Source: Areca catechu (lineage: Eukaryota; Streptophyta; Magnoliopsida; Arecales; Arecaceae). Taken from it: a stretch of 64,000 bases of DNA. This document shows, piece after piece, positions 11,216-23,565 of the stretch. The number at the start of each line of letters is the position of its first letter. Position 1 is the stretch's first letter. The notes below the pieces were generated by a model, which was given only the letters and a program-made list of their open reading frames with translations, was not told the DNA's origin and made no database searches. Position numbers and translations under genes: made by a program. The stretch covers positions 49,670,210 through 49,734,209 of the forward strand of contig CM038047.1 of the NCBI GenBank assembly GCA_021397845.1, read 5' to 3'.

Positions 11216-12979
11216 ACATGTCCATATGGATCCTTATGCAATTAGTTGTCATATATTGTTTAAATGTAATGTGATATATGAGCATAATTGTTCCTATAAA
11301 TGGAGAAACTATGTAATGATGGTGAATTGATAGAGTAAGTTTCATTAAAGTGCCTAAAGGACAAGGGCAATCTCTGCCTAGCATTTAGCTTGTAGGACCT
11401 GATGCTTATGAAGAAGGGATAAAATATTGAGTCCAAACCAAAAAGAGAGAGTTTTCATAACATAACAAGAATCATCAAGATTTATGCCTGTTGATCACCA
11501 CCATTGATTTTTGAAAACTGCAAAAGAAACTTTCACATTATAAATAAGTCACCACAACCTTCTCAAATAGCACTTAAGTGACAGTACCTCAACTGATTTT
11601 AAATACCCTTTTCTGTTGATTACATTTTTCTGTGTCTTTTCTATACAAAAGAGCATGTTTTTAGTGGCATAAATAAAACATGGCATCCTTTATAGAAATG
11701 GCAGCAGTTTTTGATGTATGCATGGTATTTTAGATCCCCAGAAGCATATAAGCTTTTTTGACATATCAATCTGATAGCAGCCTCTTCAATAAGCCAAGCC
11801 AAGATATGTTCTTCTGCTTCACCCACACCTTGGCTTGAAATTCCCTTCAGATGCTATTCACCCAACCAAAGTCCCACATAGCATTTATTGTTGCATCCTT
11901 GCATTTGAGATCTCTCTTTGGCATTGTATAAAAACTATGGTAGCAGCATCATCGTCAACCGACTTACTAGTCTGTTTATTGTTCTTGTTACTGATTTCCC
12001 CTACCAGCTGATCCAGAGAGTAATACTGTTCTGCCCCACGAGTGTGTTTGGACCATTGAATGAATCAAGTGATTCTGCTGGTGGCTTTTGCACACCATTA
12101 GATCTTCTGAATGTCCAACATGAGCATTGCATTTCTTTGCCAACCTCATCTGTGCCTTTACTCTGATAGCATGTAGGTTTGTTAGCATATGAAGAGATCT
12201 TGTGCACAGTTACTGAATGATCAGTTGTTCAGAAGCAACAGTTTTAGGTTATCTTTTATTGCATCTGCTTGTCCTATAGTTTTTTTCTTTTTGGGAAGTT
12301 GCATAGCTTCTTCTTCAAAATTCAGAGATTTCTCCAATTTGGTTGGTCTTTGGCATAACTTCACATAACACTTTCTGGGTTGTTATTTGTGTTGTCCATA
12401 ACTGAAAACCATTTAGTAACTGTGAAATGCTTTCTGCTCCAGTCTCACTTTGCAGAAAAAGATACCAAACATCATATGAAACTAAAATTAGAAGCTCCAT
12501 TTTCAAAACTTTATTAGTTAATCAGCAATGTGAACAATCTGAATTCAAGTGTATACATAAAGATGTGATTTAGTCAAAATGTGCAAGCTGAAGCAAGACT
12601 TATGCCTAGAAGAAAATGATTTGGAGCTAAATCTCAAAAGCGGATAAATGGTTTACCTCTATTACAGGGTTCCGTGTTTTTGTCTGCCTATTCAAAGAGC
12701 TGCATCCTAGTGAAAGATTGGCATACCTGCCCTAGTTATGTGTGAGATTTCCATTGACTAATATTCTCTACATTAGAGTCTGTCATTTCAATGAGTTGCT
12801 TAATATGAACCTCTCATACTAATTTTTCATTTGTGGAAATATTGCAACATTAGAGGCTTTTACTTGATTAGCAGGTAAAGTAAAAGTTTCAGTAGTTATG
12901 GATTTTATTGCTGTTTTCTCAGAGGGAGATGAGAGAAGGGGTGGTCATTTGGGGAGGGTTTGGGGTGGTGACAGTCACT

Positions 12980-12997
12980 AAAAAAAAAAAAAAAAAG
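12980..12997. repeat. poly(A) run
   Basis: A run of about 18 A residues in intronic sequence. It is not attached to a recognisable retroposon. Confidence 0.7.
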
Positions 12998-14519
12998 GGA
13001 ACTCTTGGAGGCTTAGGAAGGAACATGGGAATGTGGCTTTTTATTGCTATTGTTTTACTTTGTTTCATGTGATGTGTAGAGATTATTCAGTGTGGAGTAG
13101 AATGTTAATTTTTTTAAAAATTAGAGTGTTTTATATAATAAACTTTGTATGGTTTGATTACCTACAAGTTATATAGAAGAATGTGGTTATGTTGTGGAAA
13201 ACTTTCGAATAATGTGGCATTTTGCTAGTTAGAAAGTGGTTTCTTTTATTCTAATTGAGAGAATATTATCATAGTTGATATAACGTCAATCACTGTAGTC
13301 TGTGTGATTCTATTAAGACCTTTCCAAGCTTAGTATGAATGCATGAAGGTCCAACCTTGGGCTAAGGAAGCCTTTGAAGTCTTGGTGATATGAGGAAATT
13401 TCTTTCTCTGAACAATGTTAGGCTTATTTCTATGTCCATCAAAATTGAATGGAGTTCCAACATTGAGCTAAGTTAGATGTATACCCTTTCATTTTTTCTT
13501 TTGCATTTACATTGCCATGGTACTATTTTTAGAGTTGCATTGCTTAATGACATTTGGCATTTGTTGCTTTTATATTTATAGCAATCATATGAATAAACTC
13601 ATAGAAGAGAGTCGATTAGCTCTCATATAATTATTCACTTTACAATATACAAACAATGTAAACTTACCCCGACTGTAATTACTAAAAGAAAAGCTGTGGG
13701 TGCTGGTCACTATTCAAAGTATTGTAGCATAAATAATACCAAACGGAGATTCCCTTTGCCAATTTTTTTTTTTAAAAAATCCAAAAACTTTGTCAATTGA
13801 TTAAACACGAGCAACTTCTGTGTCCTTTCTCTGACAGGATCAATTTTCTGGTCATATGGCTTTCTCATGCTTGTTTAAGACATTTCCATGTACAATACTC
13901 AGTAGGATTTAGTACTAGACTTACGAAGATTGTCAAACAATTAACCTCCAGAGTTCAGATAATCATTTAAGTCAGTTTGTAATAGTAAAACCAATGACTG
14001 TTCTTGTAATTTAGTTCTCAAGCTCATTTTGCTTTGCTATGTGAGGGTGATGATTAGCATGATTTCTATATATTATGAATGGGATTCTATGGTCACTTGC
14101 TGGGTCTATGCTTGCTCCTAATATTAGGCTTAACCAATTAGATCTCATGCAATTCTTTTATATCAAACTGATTGTTTTTCTTTTGAAGTTGACAAGACCA
14201 AAATAAATGATAGGCTGCTTTTGCTCATTTGCTTGCAGACGTGCAGTTTCAGTGGCACCAAGTTCCACTAACAGTACAAAATAGAAAACTTGATTAAAAA
14301 GAAAGAATTTGTTATATGCACTTGATTGCTGGTATGTGATGATGTTAAACATAGAAGATTATACTCAGGGAAATCTGTAATTTGTTTTAGGTTAGTTGTG
14401 TTGAAAATGATTGTAGTTCATGTGTTGTTCTGGAGGTTTATCAATGTCATGCTTATCTCAAAAAATTTGGACTTGTGTAATTGTAGTGTGGGCGAGTTTC
14501 CCTCCCTTTCTTCAAAAAT

Positions 14520-14935
14520 TGATTAAACTCCAAAAAGACTTTAAATAGTAGATTTTTGCTAACATCTCAACCTCCAAACTGCATCCAATCACAGCCTTAT
14601 AACTGAAGGATTTAATTTAGGGAAAATTATAAATTTCACCTAAGATGCAACCACTAAAAAATGGACATATCTCCACCAAGGGAACGAACCCTAACCACAA
14701 CTATAAGACCTGGTCCCAACTACATTAAGGTCGGTTTGATGAATACATTTTTCCCCCTGAAAAGAAATGTCCATCAAACATTCCTATTTAGCACTACCAC
14801 TAGTGTGAACCCAAAAAATGGTTTTAATTGGCTAGGACCTTTTAACTGGTGAAAGCATGACAAATACATTTTTCCCACTGAAAAGAAAGGGCCAAGTCAA
14901 AAAACTTAGGCCACTAGAAAGAAACGCCAAGAAAA
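14520..14935 (+). repeat. intron repeat R, copy 1
   Basis: The block contains, in order, AAAAGACTTTAAATAGTAG, CTGCATCCAATCACAGCC, ATTTCACCTAAGATGCAACC and GGAACGAACCCTAACCACAA, then TTTTAATTGGCTAGGACC. The same order recurs at 14955-15370 and, inverted, near 16070-16440. Function and superfamily are unknown; no terminal duplication was read. Confidence 0.7.
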
Positions 14936-14954
14936 AAAAAGGTCTTCTTGTACC

Positions 14955-15370
14955 ATTGTCAATTGTTTAAACACCAAAAGGACTCAAAATAGTAGTCTTT
15001 TGTTGTCATCTTGACCTTCAAATTCCATCCAATCATAGCCTCATGATTAGATGATATAATTCAGGAAGACATAAATTTCATCTACCATGATACAAGCATT
15101 GAAAAATGATGGATTGCCACCAAGGTAGGGAACCATAACCATAACTATCAAGCTTGCTCCCAAGTATTTAAGATCGGGTTTTATGAATGACCATCCTAAA
15201 TAAACCACCATCCACTATTCCCTTTTAGGGCTACCTTTGATGTGAACCCAACAAAAGGTTTTAATTGGCTAGACCTTTTAACTCATGAAACCATAACAAA
15301 TAGATTCTTTTCTCCCAATAAGAAAGGGCCAAACTACAAGGTTTAGGCTGCAAGAAAGAAACGCGTTATT
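14955..15370 (+). repeat. intron repeat R, copy 2 (direct)
   Basis: Direct copy of the 14520 block: AAGGACTCAAAATAGTAG, TTCCATCCAATCATAGCC, ATTTCATCTACCATGATAC and GGAACCATAACCATAACTA, then TTTTAATTGGCTAGACC. It follows copy 1 after about 20 bp, so the pair is nearly tandem with a period of roughly 435 bp. Confidence 0.7.
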
Positions 15371-16069
15371 TTTTTTATTAAAGTCCATCAAAAATCTGGA
15401 AAAAAATTGTATGTGAGTAGAGTAACAAAGCATTGCAACTAACTAAAATATTAGAAGCAAAAACAAGAAGGGCAAGTGACATTGGGACAATTGATATTGT
15501 TGCCTGCAAGTGATCTCTCTCCAGAAGTTGCCAGGGCCAAGCTTTACCTGTCTTCCAGGGTTTCCAAGTCTCAAACCTAGTAAAGATTGGCTCTCATAGA
15601 CCAATAAGATCAAAAATATCACCTGATAAAAAACTCAATTTCAAACTGAAAAAAAAGAAAAAAAAAATCAATGGATCCAAAATCCTGTACCCACTCACAC
15701 TCACATTTGTTAGTTGTTGATTGTGACGATGCACTGAAGCAGGGATGCTCTGTTTTAACATTTTCCTCTTTTGTTTATTTATTCTGAAATCAAGTTTGTG
15801 CTCTTGTAAATTTGTTGATTTTATTGTTTTATTAGATCTAATCCTTGATGGGTTTATGCTTTAGAAGCACTAGAGGTGAGGTAAATGCCATTTTTCTGAA
15901 TTGTGTTCTGCTTATGATCTCCTTTTAAATTGCAATACTTTGTTGCTTTAGACATGGATAATGTTTTTTCTAGAGTCTTGATGTATTTTAACGAACTTTT
16001 AAGATGTTTCTTTTTTGTACCCTAGATCTTGTAGCTTGAATCTCAATTTTTGCAGGAAATAATCTGTTT

Positions 16070-16440
16070 ATATGCTTTCATGAGTTAAAATATCCAGCCA
16101 CTTAAAACGTTTTCATGGGTTCACATCAGAGGTAACCCTGAATAGGATTTTTTGGTGAATGAGGATTCATAAAACTGACCTTAAATAGTTGGGACCAGGC
16201 TTGATGGTTATGATTATGGTTCCCACCCTTGGCGGGAAATCTATCATTGTTTGATGCTTGTATCATAGGAGATAGTATTTATGTTTTTTTTCATTGAATT
16301 TTATTCATCAATTATAAAGCTGTAATTGGATGTTATTTGAAGGTCGAGATGTCTACAAAAGAGTGATATTTTTGTCACCAAAAGACTGCTATTTTGAATC
16401 CTTGTTTAATCAATTATCAATATTTTAGGAAGTTTTATTT
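16070..16440 (-). repeat. intron repeat R, copy 3 (inverted)
   Basis: Read on the minus strand this block gives GATTCAAAATAGCAGTC, a CATCCAATTACAGC word, AAATACTATCTCCTATGATAC, GGAACCATAATCATAACCAT and a shortened end, the same order as the two direct copies. With copy 2 it forms an imperfect inverted repeat with an arm of about 370 bp and a loop of about 700 bp. Confidence 0.65.
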
Positions 16441-17406
16441 AATTTTAATTTGAAAAGAGGATTTACTGTTTGATATTATTCATGCTATTACTTTGAATAG
16501 TGACAGCGCCTAAAGCTTTTCATTTAGGATTTATAGTTTGGGTCCAGAAAATTTCCCAGTTGTCATTTCATAGATAAAGATTGGTTCCTAATTTTAAGTG
16601 ATTTTAGCTGGAGGCAAATTAGTGAGAAAAAAGAAGGGTGATTGTTGATCTGTTTAGGACATTCATTTTCCAAGAGTGCTTGTTGGAAATAGGCAAGTTG
16701 GGAGTCCTTTAGAGTAGGAAGCATTTTTTTTCTTGTTGTTTTGGTCATTTTAATTAAGGATCTATATAAAGTGAAGAATTTGAAATTTTTAGAGTCCTGC
16801 TGAAGAAAAACATTTTAGCCAGGTTCAGCCTTGTTGTTTCCTCTACCCCCCTCTTAACTCTGAATCTTTACTGTCTATGATTTACTAGATATGTGATCTC
16901 TTTTCTTTACTTTAATTGCACTATATCCAATATATTTATATAGTGAAATTGCTGTGTGCCGGTTTTGCTTTTAATTTGATTAAAAAATTGATGTTATTTG
17001 ATTTTTTTCTAATCCTAATTCACAAACTTCCCTCCTATCCTATTTCTGGTAATTGGACAACAAGCTGAATGTTTGTTCATTTGATCTTCCATGCATATGT
17101 AGGCTATTCCTAAATGTCACCTTTTTCTGGCTGCTAAAGTTTTATAAAGCTAGGTTTTGCAATGTTATCTCAATAATTACAATTTGGTATTTGTCTTTAT
17201 AAACCCTTGCATAAACATAGAGTTTGTATTCAAGCATATCATGGTAAAGCAATAATAATACTTATGGTTTAATAAATAAATTCTCTGGCATTCTACCGAG
17301 AGATAGCAAAGTTAAGGATTTTGCTGGACTTGATATAATGCAGGCTGAATTGTTAAATGAGAATTAATGGATCATAAGCTGTGGGAAAAGCTCAGTCTAA
17401 AGAATG

Positions 17407-17411
17407 ATTTG
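17407..17411. repeat. target-site duplication ATTTG (left of Tat-B)
   Basis: ATTTG at 17407-17411 is repeated at 32224-32228, directly outside the TG...CA ends of the two LTRs. Confidence 0.95.
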
Positions 17412-17529
17412 TGATATGGCTACATCGCTGACGTGGGGCGCGTGTCAGGTCCAGCTGGACACGGTCAGTACCACGTGAATTTTTTCTTTCAAAAGATCCC
17501 CCGTTCGGGAAGAAGTGCTCCTTCTCCTT

Positions 17530-19680
17530 CGCCGGCTGGCGTCTGAAGACGGGTCCACCTCGGCCGAAATCGAGCCCCTCTCTGCCGCTCCGCCAGGTGT
17601 CTACTCAGAAGGGGTCCACCTCGGCCGAAGTCGAGCCCCTCTCTGCCGCTCCGCCAGGTGTCTACTCAGAAGGGGTCCACCTTGGTCGAAGTTGGCGACC
17701 CCTCGCTCCCTCGCTAGGTGGCACCCCAAGAGGGTCCACCTCGGCCGAGGTCGAGCCGGGCCCTTCTGCTCCTTCGCCAGGTGGCACCCGAAGACGGGTC
17801 CGCCTCGGCCGAAGTCGAGCACCTCTCTGCCGCTCCGTTAGGTGTCTACCCAGGAGGGGTCCACCTCGGCCGAAGCTGGCAGCCCCTCGCTCCCTCACCA
17901 GGTGGCACCCCAAGACGGGTCCACCTCGGTCGAGGTCGAGCCGGGCCCTTCTGCTCCTTCGCCAAGTGGCACCCGAAGACGGGTCCACCTCGGTCGAAGT
18001 CGAGCCCTTCTCTGCCGCTCCGCCAGGTGTCCACCCAGGAGGGGTCCACCTCGGCCGAAGCTGGTGGCCCCTCGCTTCCTCGCCAGGTGGCACCCCAAGA
18101 CGGGTTTACCTCGGTCGAGGTCGAGCCGGGCCCTTCTGCTCCTTCGCCTGGTGGCACCCGAAGACGGGTCCACCTCGGTCGAAGTCGAGCACCTCTCTGC
18201 CGCTCCGCCATGTGTCCACCCAGGAGGGGTCCACCTCGGCCGAAGCTGGCGGCCCCTCGCTCCCTCGCCAGGCGGCACCCCAAGATGGGTCCACTTCGGT
18301 CGAGGTCGAGCCGGGCCCTTCTGCTCCTTCGCCAGGTGGCACCCGAAGACGGGTCCACCTCGGCCGAAGTCGAGCACTTCTCTGCCGCTCCGCCAGGTGT
18401 CCACCCAGGAGGGGTCCACCTCGGCCGAAGCTGGCGGCCCCTCGCTCCCTCGCCAGGTGGCATCCCAAGATGGGTCCACCTCGGCCGAGATCGAGCCGGG
18501 CCCTTCTGCTCCTTCGCCAGGTTGCACCCGAAGACGGGTCCACCTCGGTCGAAGTCGAGCCCTTCTCTGCCGCTCCGCCAGGTGTCCACCCAAGAGGGGT
18601 CCACCTCGGCCGAGGTCGAGCCGGGCCCTTCTGCTTCTTCGCCAGGTGGCACCCGAAGACAGGTCCACCTCGGTCGAAGTTGAGCACCTCTCTACCGCTC
18701 CGCTAGGTGTCCATCCAGGAGGGGTCCACCTTGGTCGAAGATGGCGGCCCCTCGCTCCCTCGCCAGGTGGCACCCCAAGACGGGTCCACCTCGACCGAGG
18801 CGGAGCCGGGCCCTTCTGCTCCTCCACCAGGTGGCTTCCGAAGACGGGTCCACCTCGGCCGAATTCGAGCACCTCTCTGTTGCTCTGCCAGGTGTCCACC
18901 TAGGAGGGGTCCACCTCGACCGAAGCTGGCGGCCCCTCGCTCCCTCGCCAGGTGGCACCCAAAGACGGGTCCATCTCGACCGAGGTCGAGCCGGGTCCTT
19001 CTGCTCCTTCGTCAGGTGGCACCCGAAGACGGGTCCACCTCGGCCGAAGTCGAGCCCCTCTCTGCCGCTCCGCCAGGTGTCCACCCAGGAGGGGTCCACC
19101 TCGGCCGAAGCTGGCGGCCCCTCGCTCTCTCGCCAGGTGGCACCCCAAGACGGGTCCACCTCGGCCGAGGTCGAGTCGAGCCCTTCTGCTCCTCCGCTAG
19201 GTAGCTTCCGAAGACGGGTCCACCTCGGCCGAAGTCGAGCCCCTCTCTGCCGCTCCGCCAGGTGTCCACCCAGGAGGGGTCCACCTCGGCCGAAGCTGGC
19301 GGCCCCTCGCCAGGTGGCACCCCAAGACGGGTCCACCTCGGTCGAGGTCGAGCCGGGCCCTTCTGCTCCTCCGCCAGGTGGCTTCCGAAGACCGGTCCGC
19401 CTCTGCCGAAGTCGAGCACCTCTTTGCCGCTCCGCCAGGTATCCACCCAGGAGGGGTCCACCTCGGCCGAAGCTGTCGGCCCCTCGCTCCGTCGCCAAGT
19501 GGCACCCCAAGACGGGTCCACCTCGGTCGAGGTTGAGCCGGGCCCTGCTGCTCCTTCGCCAGGTGGCACCCGAGGACGGGTCCACCTCGGCCGAAGTCAA
19601 GCCTCTCTTCGCCACTCCGTTAGGTGGCGCCCCCTGATGGATCCACCTCGGTCGAGGTCAGTCCTACTCTGCAAAGCCTC
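17530..19680. repeat. 185-bp higher-order tandem array in 5' U3
   Basis: The word TCTGCCGCTCCG recurs at 17826, 18011, 18196, 18381 and 18566, an exact 185-bp period. Each unit contains three related monomers of about 61 bp, each starting near GGGTCCACCTCGG(C/T)CGA and differing in the second half (GAAGCTGGCGGCCC, GAGGTCGAGCCGGG, GAAGTCGAGC). About 11-12 units are present. Later units carry a variant CCAGGTGGCTTCCGAAGAC. Because 185 is not a multiple of three and the unit lacks stops, all frames look open; the 300-residue frames here are not genes. Confidence 0.95.
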
Positions 19681-20049
19681 GGGGAGGCAGAGGCACGGGT
19701 TGCAAGGTCGCCACTAGAACTGGCACGCGCTGTGCCCCGTAGGGGGCGCCAGTACGGCCTGCAGTGACACACGAAACCTCGTTTACACCAGTCAGATGGG
19801 GCCCCGCAACCGAGGAACGGAATCCTTGCAGATAGGAGCCTGAAACGACTGGAAGCCCACCGTCAACGCCTCGAAAGGAGAGCTCCCGCACTCGGCCCAA
19901 AGCCTGGCCAGTCTTCCCCCCTTCGTGACACACGACGGACGAGGCAGTCCGGCCACTTAGCTCCCGGACCCGAAGAAGAAGGGGAGGAGAAAGACTAGAG
20001 ATCGGAGGGAGCCCCCTGAAAGGAAGGCGAGCTTGAGACAGCTCGATGG

Positions 20050-20056
20050 TATAAAA
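20050..20056 (+). promoter_or_regulatory. TATA box of Tat-B 5' LTR
   Basis: TATAAAA within GGTATAAAAGGG lies about 380 bp before the LTR end, at the U3/R border expected for transcription start. The 3' LTR has the same box at 31839-31845. Confidence 0.7.
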
Positions 20057-20434
20057 GGGATGGTAAAAATGGGTGGACAGGTAAGTCGAAAAAGGGAGAA
20101 AACACCAAGAGAACGATCCTGGGAGGCCTTAAGGAGTCCTCAGGTGTGAGCTCGGTGAATCCAGCGCAGGAAGCCGGGCTTCAACTCCCCTCTTCCCCAC
20201 ACTTCTTTCGTTTACATCTTCTCTAAGCACGGGAATCCTTCGGGAACCCGCCTTAGGGGGTCTGTTCCATCTCGCCGCTCTCTAACTTGATCGTCGGAGT
20301 GCCCCTGCCAGAACCCCCGGCCAGGGTCTCTGACTTTGTTTTGCAGGTCCGGGAACTTGGAGATCTCGAGGTGAGAGAGTCCGAGACCGGTGCCAGCTCA
20401 AGAGCTACAGGCCATCGCGGTGCGATCGGCAACA

Positions 20435-20457
20435 GATTGGCGTGCCAGGAAGGGGGC
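20435..20457 (+). other. Tat-B primer-binding site
   Basis: GATTGGCGTGCCAGGAAGGG follows the LTR end directly and matches the sites of Tat-A and Tat-D. This type of PBS occurs in plant Tat elements. I did not assign the tRNA. Confidence 0.75.
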
Positions 20458-20512
20458 AGAACAGTAACCCCTGTGCGAGCAAGCTCTCCGTGGGCAAAAG
20501 CGCGCTCCGACC

Positions 20513-21960
20513 ATGGTGGTGACGCGTGGACGCGAAGCATCCGCCAGCCGAGTGGGGGAAGTTCCTTCTCCCCAAGGGCTGCGTAGCCCGTAGAGGGAAC
20601 TTCCTGGTCCACCTCCTCCTCAGCCGTCCCTGGTGGACGGTCCTTTCGCAGCTGTTATCCAGTAGCTGCAAACTTTGACCACTGCTGTGCGGCAACTGCA
20701 GCACCAGCAGCGCTCCCTGGCCACTCAGCCCTAGCCAGGGACCCCCGCGGCTCGAGGCACAGGCCCCCGCGGAAGCCTGTGCTCCATCCAAGGCAGGCCC
20801 TCTCATCCATGGGTAGTTTCCAATCCCTGCGGGAGCCACCAGACTCCCGCAAAGAGGAACTACTCCGGTTCGATGGATCACAAGAGTCGATCCCCGGCCA
20901 ACGACGTCAAAGCGGCGCGGCGCAGCAGGCGCCATCGGGGCAAGGCCCCTCCCCGAGACCGATCGGCACCCTTTCTCCAGCGGCCTCGGTGGAAGATTCC
21001 ATCGACGAGGCCATCAGGCGCCAAGCCGAGATGCGTCTGGAGGAGCACGAGCGCAAGTTGGCGGAGTTCGCCCGCCGCTTTGCCGACATGCAGGGCTCTC
21101 CAATAGATCTAGCGGGCTATAATGCCCAACCACCCTTCTCCCGGAAAATCCAAGAGGAACCAATCCCGGGTCGGTTCTGCATGCCTCAGGTGGATCCCTA
21201 TGATGGGACCACCGATCCCTTGGACCATTTAGAGAGCTATAAGGCTCTCATGAGGGTCCAGGGAGCAACGGACGCTCTCCTATGCATTGCCTTCCCAGCC
21301 ACCCTCCGTAAGGCTAGTCGAGTTTGGTTCACCCGCCTTGAGCCGGAATCTATCAGTTCCTTCCATCAACTGGAAGGAAAGTTTGTGGCACACTTCGACG
21401 CTTGCCGGAAGGTGCCAAGAGAGGTGGATAGCCTCCTCTATCTGCCAGCAGGATCAGGAGCTGCTGCGGGACTACATTACCCGCTTCAAGACCGCCGTCC
21501 TGGAAATCTATAGTCTGGACGAGCCTGTCGCCATGCTGGCGTTGAAGCGCGGGCTCAAGACCTCCCGCCTGACGTATTCCCTGGATAAGAAGCCCTCCAA
21601 GACGTACTCTGAGCTCCTCCGTGTCCACAAGTACATCCGAGTGGAGGAGGCCAATCGCACCAGGCGAGAGCTGGACGGGAAGCCTTCAAAGAAGCTTGCC
21701 CCAAGGAATGTCCCCGGGACCCGGAGGCCTGGACCGCCTGTAGATTTTCGTCCAGGCTTGAAGCCGAAGAACGGTGCTGCCCCGGAGAGAACGTTCACTC
21801 CTCTCCTCGCTCCCAGGACGAAGATCCTCATGGAGATCGAGGGTGAGTACTACCTCCGCCGACCTCCTCAAAATCCAAGGAGCATCCGTGACAAGACAAA
21901 TATTGTCAATTTCACCGCGAGCACGGCCACGACATGGAGGAGTGCCGCAATCTGAAGTGG
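20513..21960 (+). pseudogene. Tat-B gag (broken)
   Basis: Gag should form the particle that packages element RNA. An ATG at 20513 aligns with the Tat-D start but hits a stop near 20586. The main frame (20779-21513) carries ASVEDSIDEAIRRQAEMR, MPQVDPYDGTTDPLDHLES and LMRVQGATDALLCIAFPA. A one-base loss near 21440 shifts the rest (LLRDYITRFKTAVLEIYSL..., LKRGLKTSRLTYSLDKKPSK) into another frame until near 21895, where a second shift occurs just before a zinc-knuckle-like stretch (C at 21904, then FHREHGHDMEEC). The parts are collinear with Tat-D gag. Confidence 0.85.
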
Positions 21961-22428
21961 GAGATTGAGGAGCTGATCAAGAGGGGCTACCTCAGGAAAT
22001 TCGTGAGGAACGAAGCCCCGGCGGAGGGTCAGCCGCTCGTAGCCCTTCTCTCGGTCCCCGCAATTGACAACCGCCCAACAGAGAAGCCGATGGGCATGAT
22101 CTCCTTGGGGATCGGGCGTGCGACGAAGAGAGCCCGGGAGGCGGGAGACCCAGAGAATGTACTCTCCTTTGAAAAGGGGAATAAAAATGAAAATGTAAAT
22201 AATGATGCAGTGGTGGTCGAGATGACCATCGCGAAACATCCTGTACATTGCATTATGGTGGATAGTGAGAGCTCTACTGACGTACTTTTTTACGATACTT
22301 TCTCCCGAATGAACCTGTCTTATGATCAATTAAAGCCGGTGCACACCCCTCTCGTGGGCTTCACCGAAGATTCGGTGGGGGTCGAAGGAGAGATCACTCT
22401 CCCTGTCACTGCCGGATCCCCATCTTAG
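21961..22428 (+). pseudogene. Tat-B aspartic protease region
   Basis: The frame 21934-22428 carries the retropepsin-like segment IMVDSESSTDVLFYDTFSRM. Tat-D has VDSGSSTDMLF at the same place, so the catalytic Asp-Ser-Gly is Asp-Ser-Glu here (codon 22267-22269). The flap/second half (VGFTEDSVGVEGEITLPV) is intact until a TAG at 22426-22428 where Tat-D has TGG. The enzyme would normally cut the Gag-Pol polyprotein; this copy has lost an essential glycine next to the catalytic aspartate. Confidence 0.8.
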
Positions 22429-22440
22429 CAGAGTACGGTC

Positions 22441-23565
22441 ATGATGACGTTTACTGTCATCAAGCTCCCATCACCTTATAATGCCATCCTCGGTCGTCCA
22501 GGGCTCAACCAGCTGGATGCTGTCATTTTCACTAAGAGGTTGCTGGTGCAGTTCCCTACCGCCTCTGGGACGGAAGTGATGAGAGGGACGGCCCAACCCG
22601 TCCAGCATTGCCTGCAGACAATCCCGGGTGCCCGGAGTGCTGAGCTCGGCCCCTATGTCGACGACCTCGACCTAAGAGAGAAAGACCCTAGGGGAGGGCC
22701 CGTGGAGCACCTGTTGACGTACCCTCTCGGTTCGGACCCTCAGAAGATGGTGCAGATAGGAGCCCAGCTCTCGGAAGAAGAGTGGGCCCATTTGCTAGAG
22801 TTCCTCCGGGCGAACGTTGATGTGTTCGCCTGGTCCGCTGCCGATATGCTAGGTATCCCCTCGAAAGTCATCATCCACCGGTTGAATATTGATCCAAGGT
22901 GTCGCCCTGTCCGCCAGAAGAAGAGTTTTGCTGCAGAGAGGCAGAAGGCCATCAATGAAGAAGTGGAGAAGCTTCTCGCCGTCGGCTTTATACGGGAGGT
23001 ACAGTATTCCAGTTGGCTGGCGAACGTGGTCATGGTGAATAAGAGCAACAGCAAGTGGAGGATCTACGTGGACTACACCGACCTCAACCGAGCTTGCCCA
23101 AAGGACAGTTTCCCTCTTCCAAAGATCGACAAGCTTGTGGACACCACTTCAGGGCATCGCCTCTCTTTCATGGATGCCTTCTCCGGGTACAACCAGATAC
23201 GAATGCACCCGGAGGACGAGGAGCACACTGTTTTCGTCACTGACCGCGGAACCTACTGTTACAAGATGATGCCATTCGGCCTCAAGAACGCTGGGGCCAC
23301 GTACTAATGGCTGGTCAACAAAGTCTTCAAAGATCAGATCGGTCGCGACGTGCAGGTGTACGTGGACGATATGCTGGTAATGAGCAAGCCCCTTTCGGAC
23401 CACGTCGGCGACCTGACGGAGACCTTCGGTAACCTCCGGCTTCACCAGATGAAGTTGAACCCGGCGAAGTGTGCCTTCGGCGTGTCCGCTGGGAAGTTTC
23501 TGGGGTTCATGGTAACCCAAAGGGGGTAAGAAGCCAACCCGGAGAAGGTCCAGGCTATCCTGGAC
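22441..23565 (+). pseudogene. Tat-B reverse transcriptase
   Basis: The frame from 22441 runs through the connector (AILGRPGLNQLDAV) into RT: GFIREVQYSSWLANVVMV, WRIYVDYTDLNRACPKDSFP, FMDAFSGYNQIRMHPED and MMPFGLKNAGATY. It is broken by TAA at 23305-23307, after which the same frame gives the active-site box VYVDDMLVMSK (23356-23388) and KCAFGVSAGKFLGFMV. A second TAA sits at 23527-23529. The YVDD box and upstream Asp (FMDAF) are intact. Tat-D has sense codons at both stop positions. Confidence 0.9.

Larger units (their letters stand above)
17412..20434 (+). repeat. Tat-B 5' LTR
   Basis: The 3023-bp LTR begins TGATATGGC and ends CGGCAACA. U3 is dominated by the 185-bp higher-order array (17530-19680). 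A TATA box (TATAAAA, 20050) precedes a U5 that holds GTCGGAGTGCCCCTGCC near 20295 and TTTTGCAGG near 20340. The 3' copy is 191 bp shorter, close to one array unit. Outside the array the two LTRs differ by scattered substitutions, mostly transitions. Confidence 0.95.

Noticed and set aside
17515..19717. Long overlapping frames of 150-370 codons on both strands in the 5' LTR array
   Set aside because: The 185-bp unit has no stops in most frames and its period is not a multiple of three, so the same peptide text cycles through all frames. This is repeat-driven, with no start context or homology.
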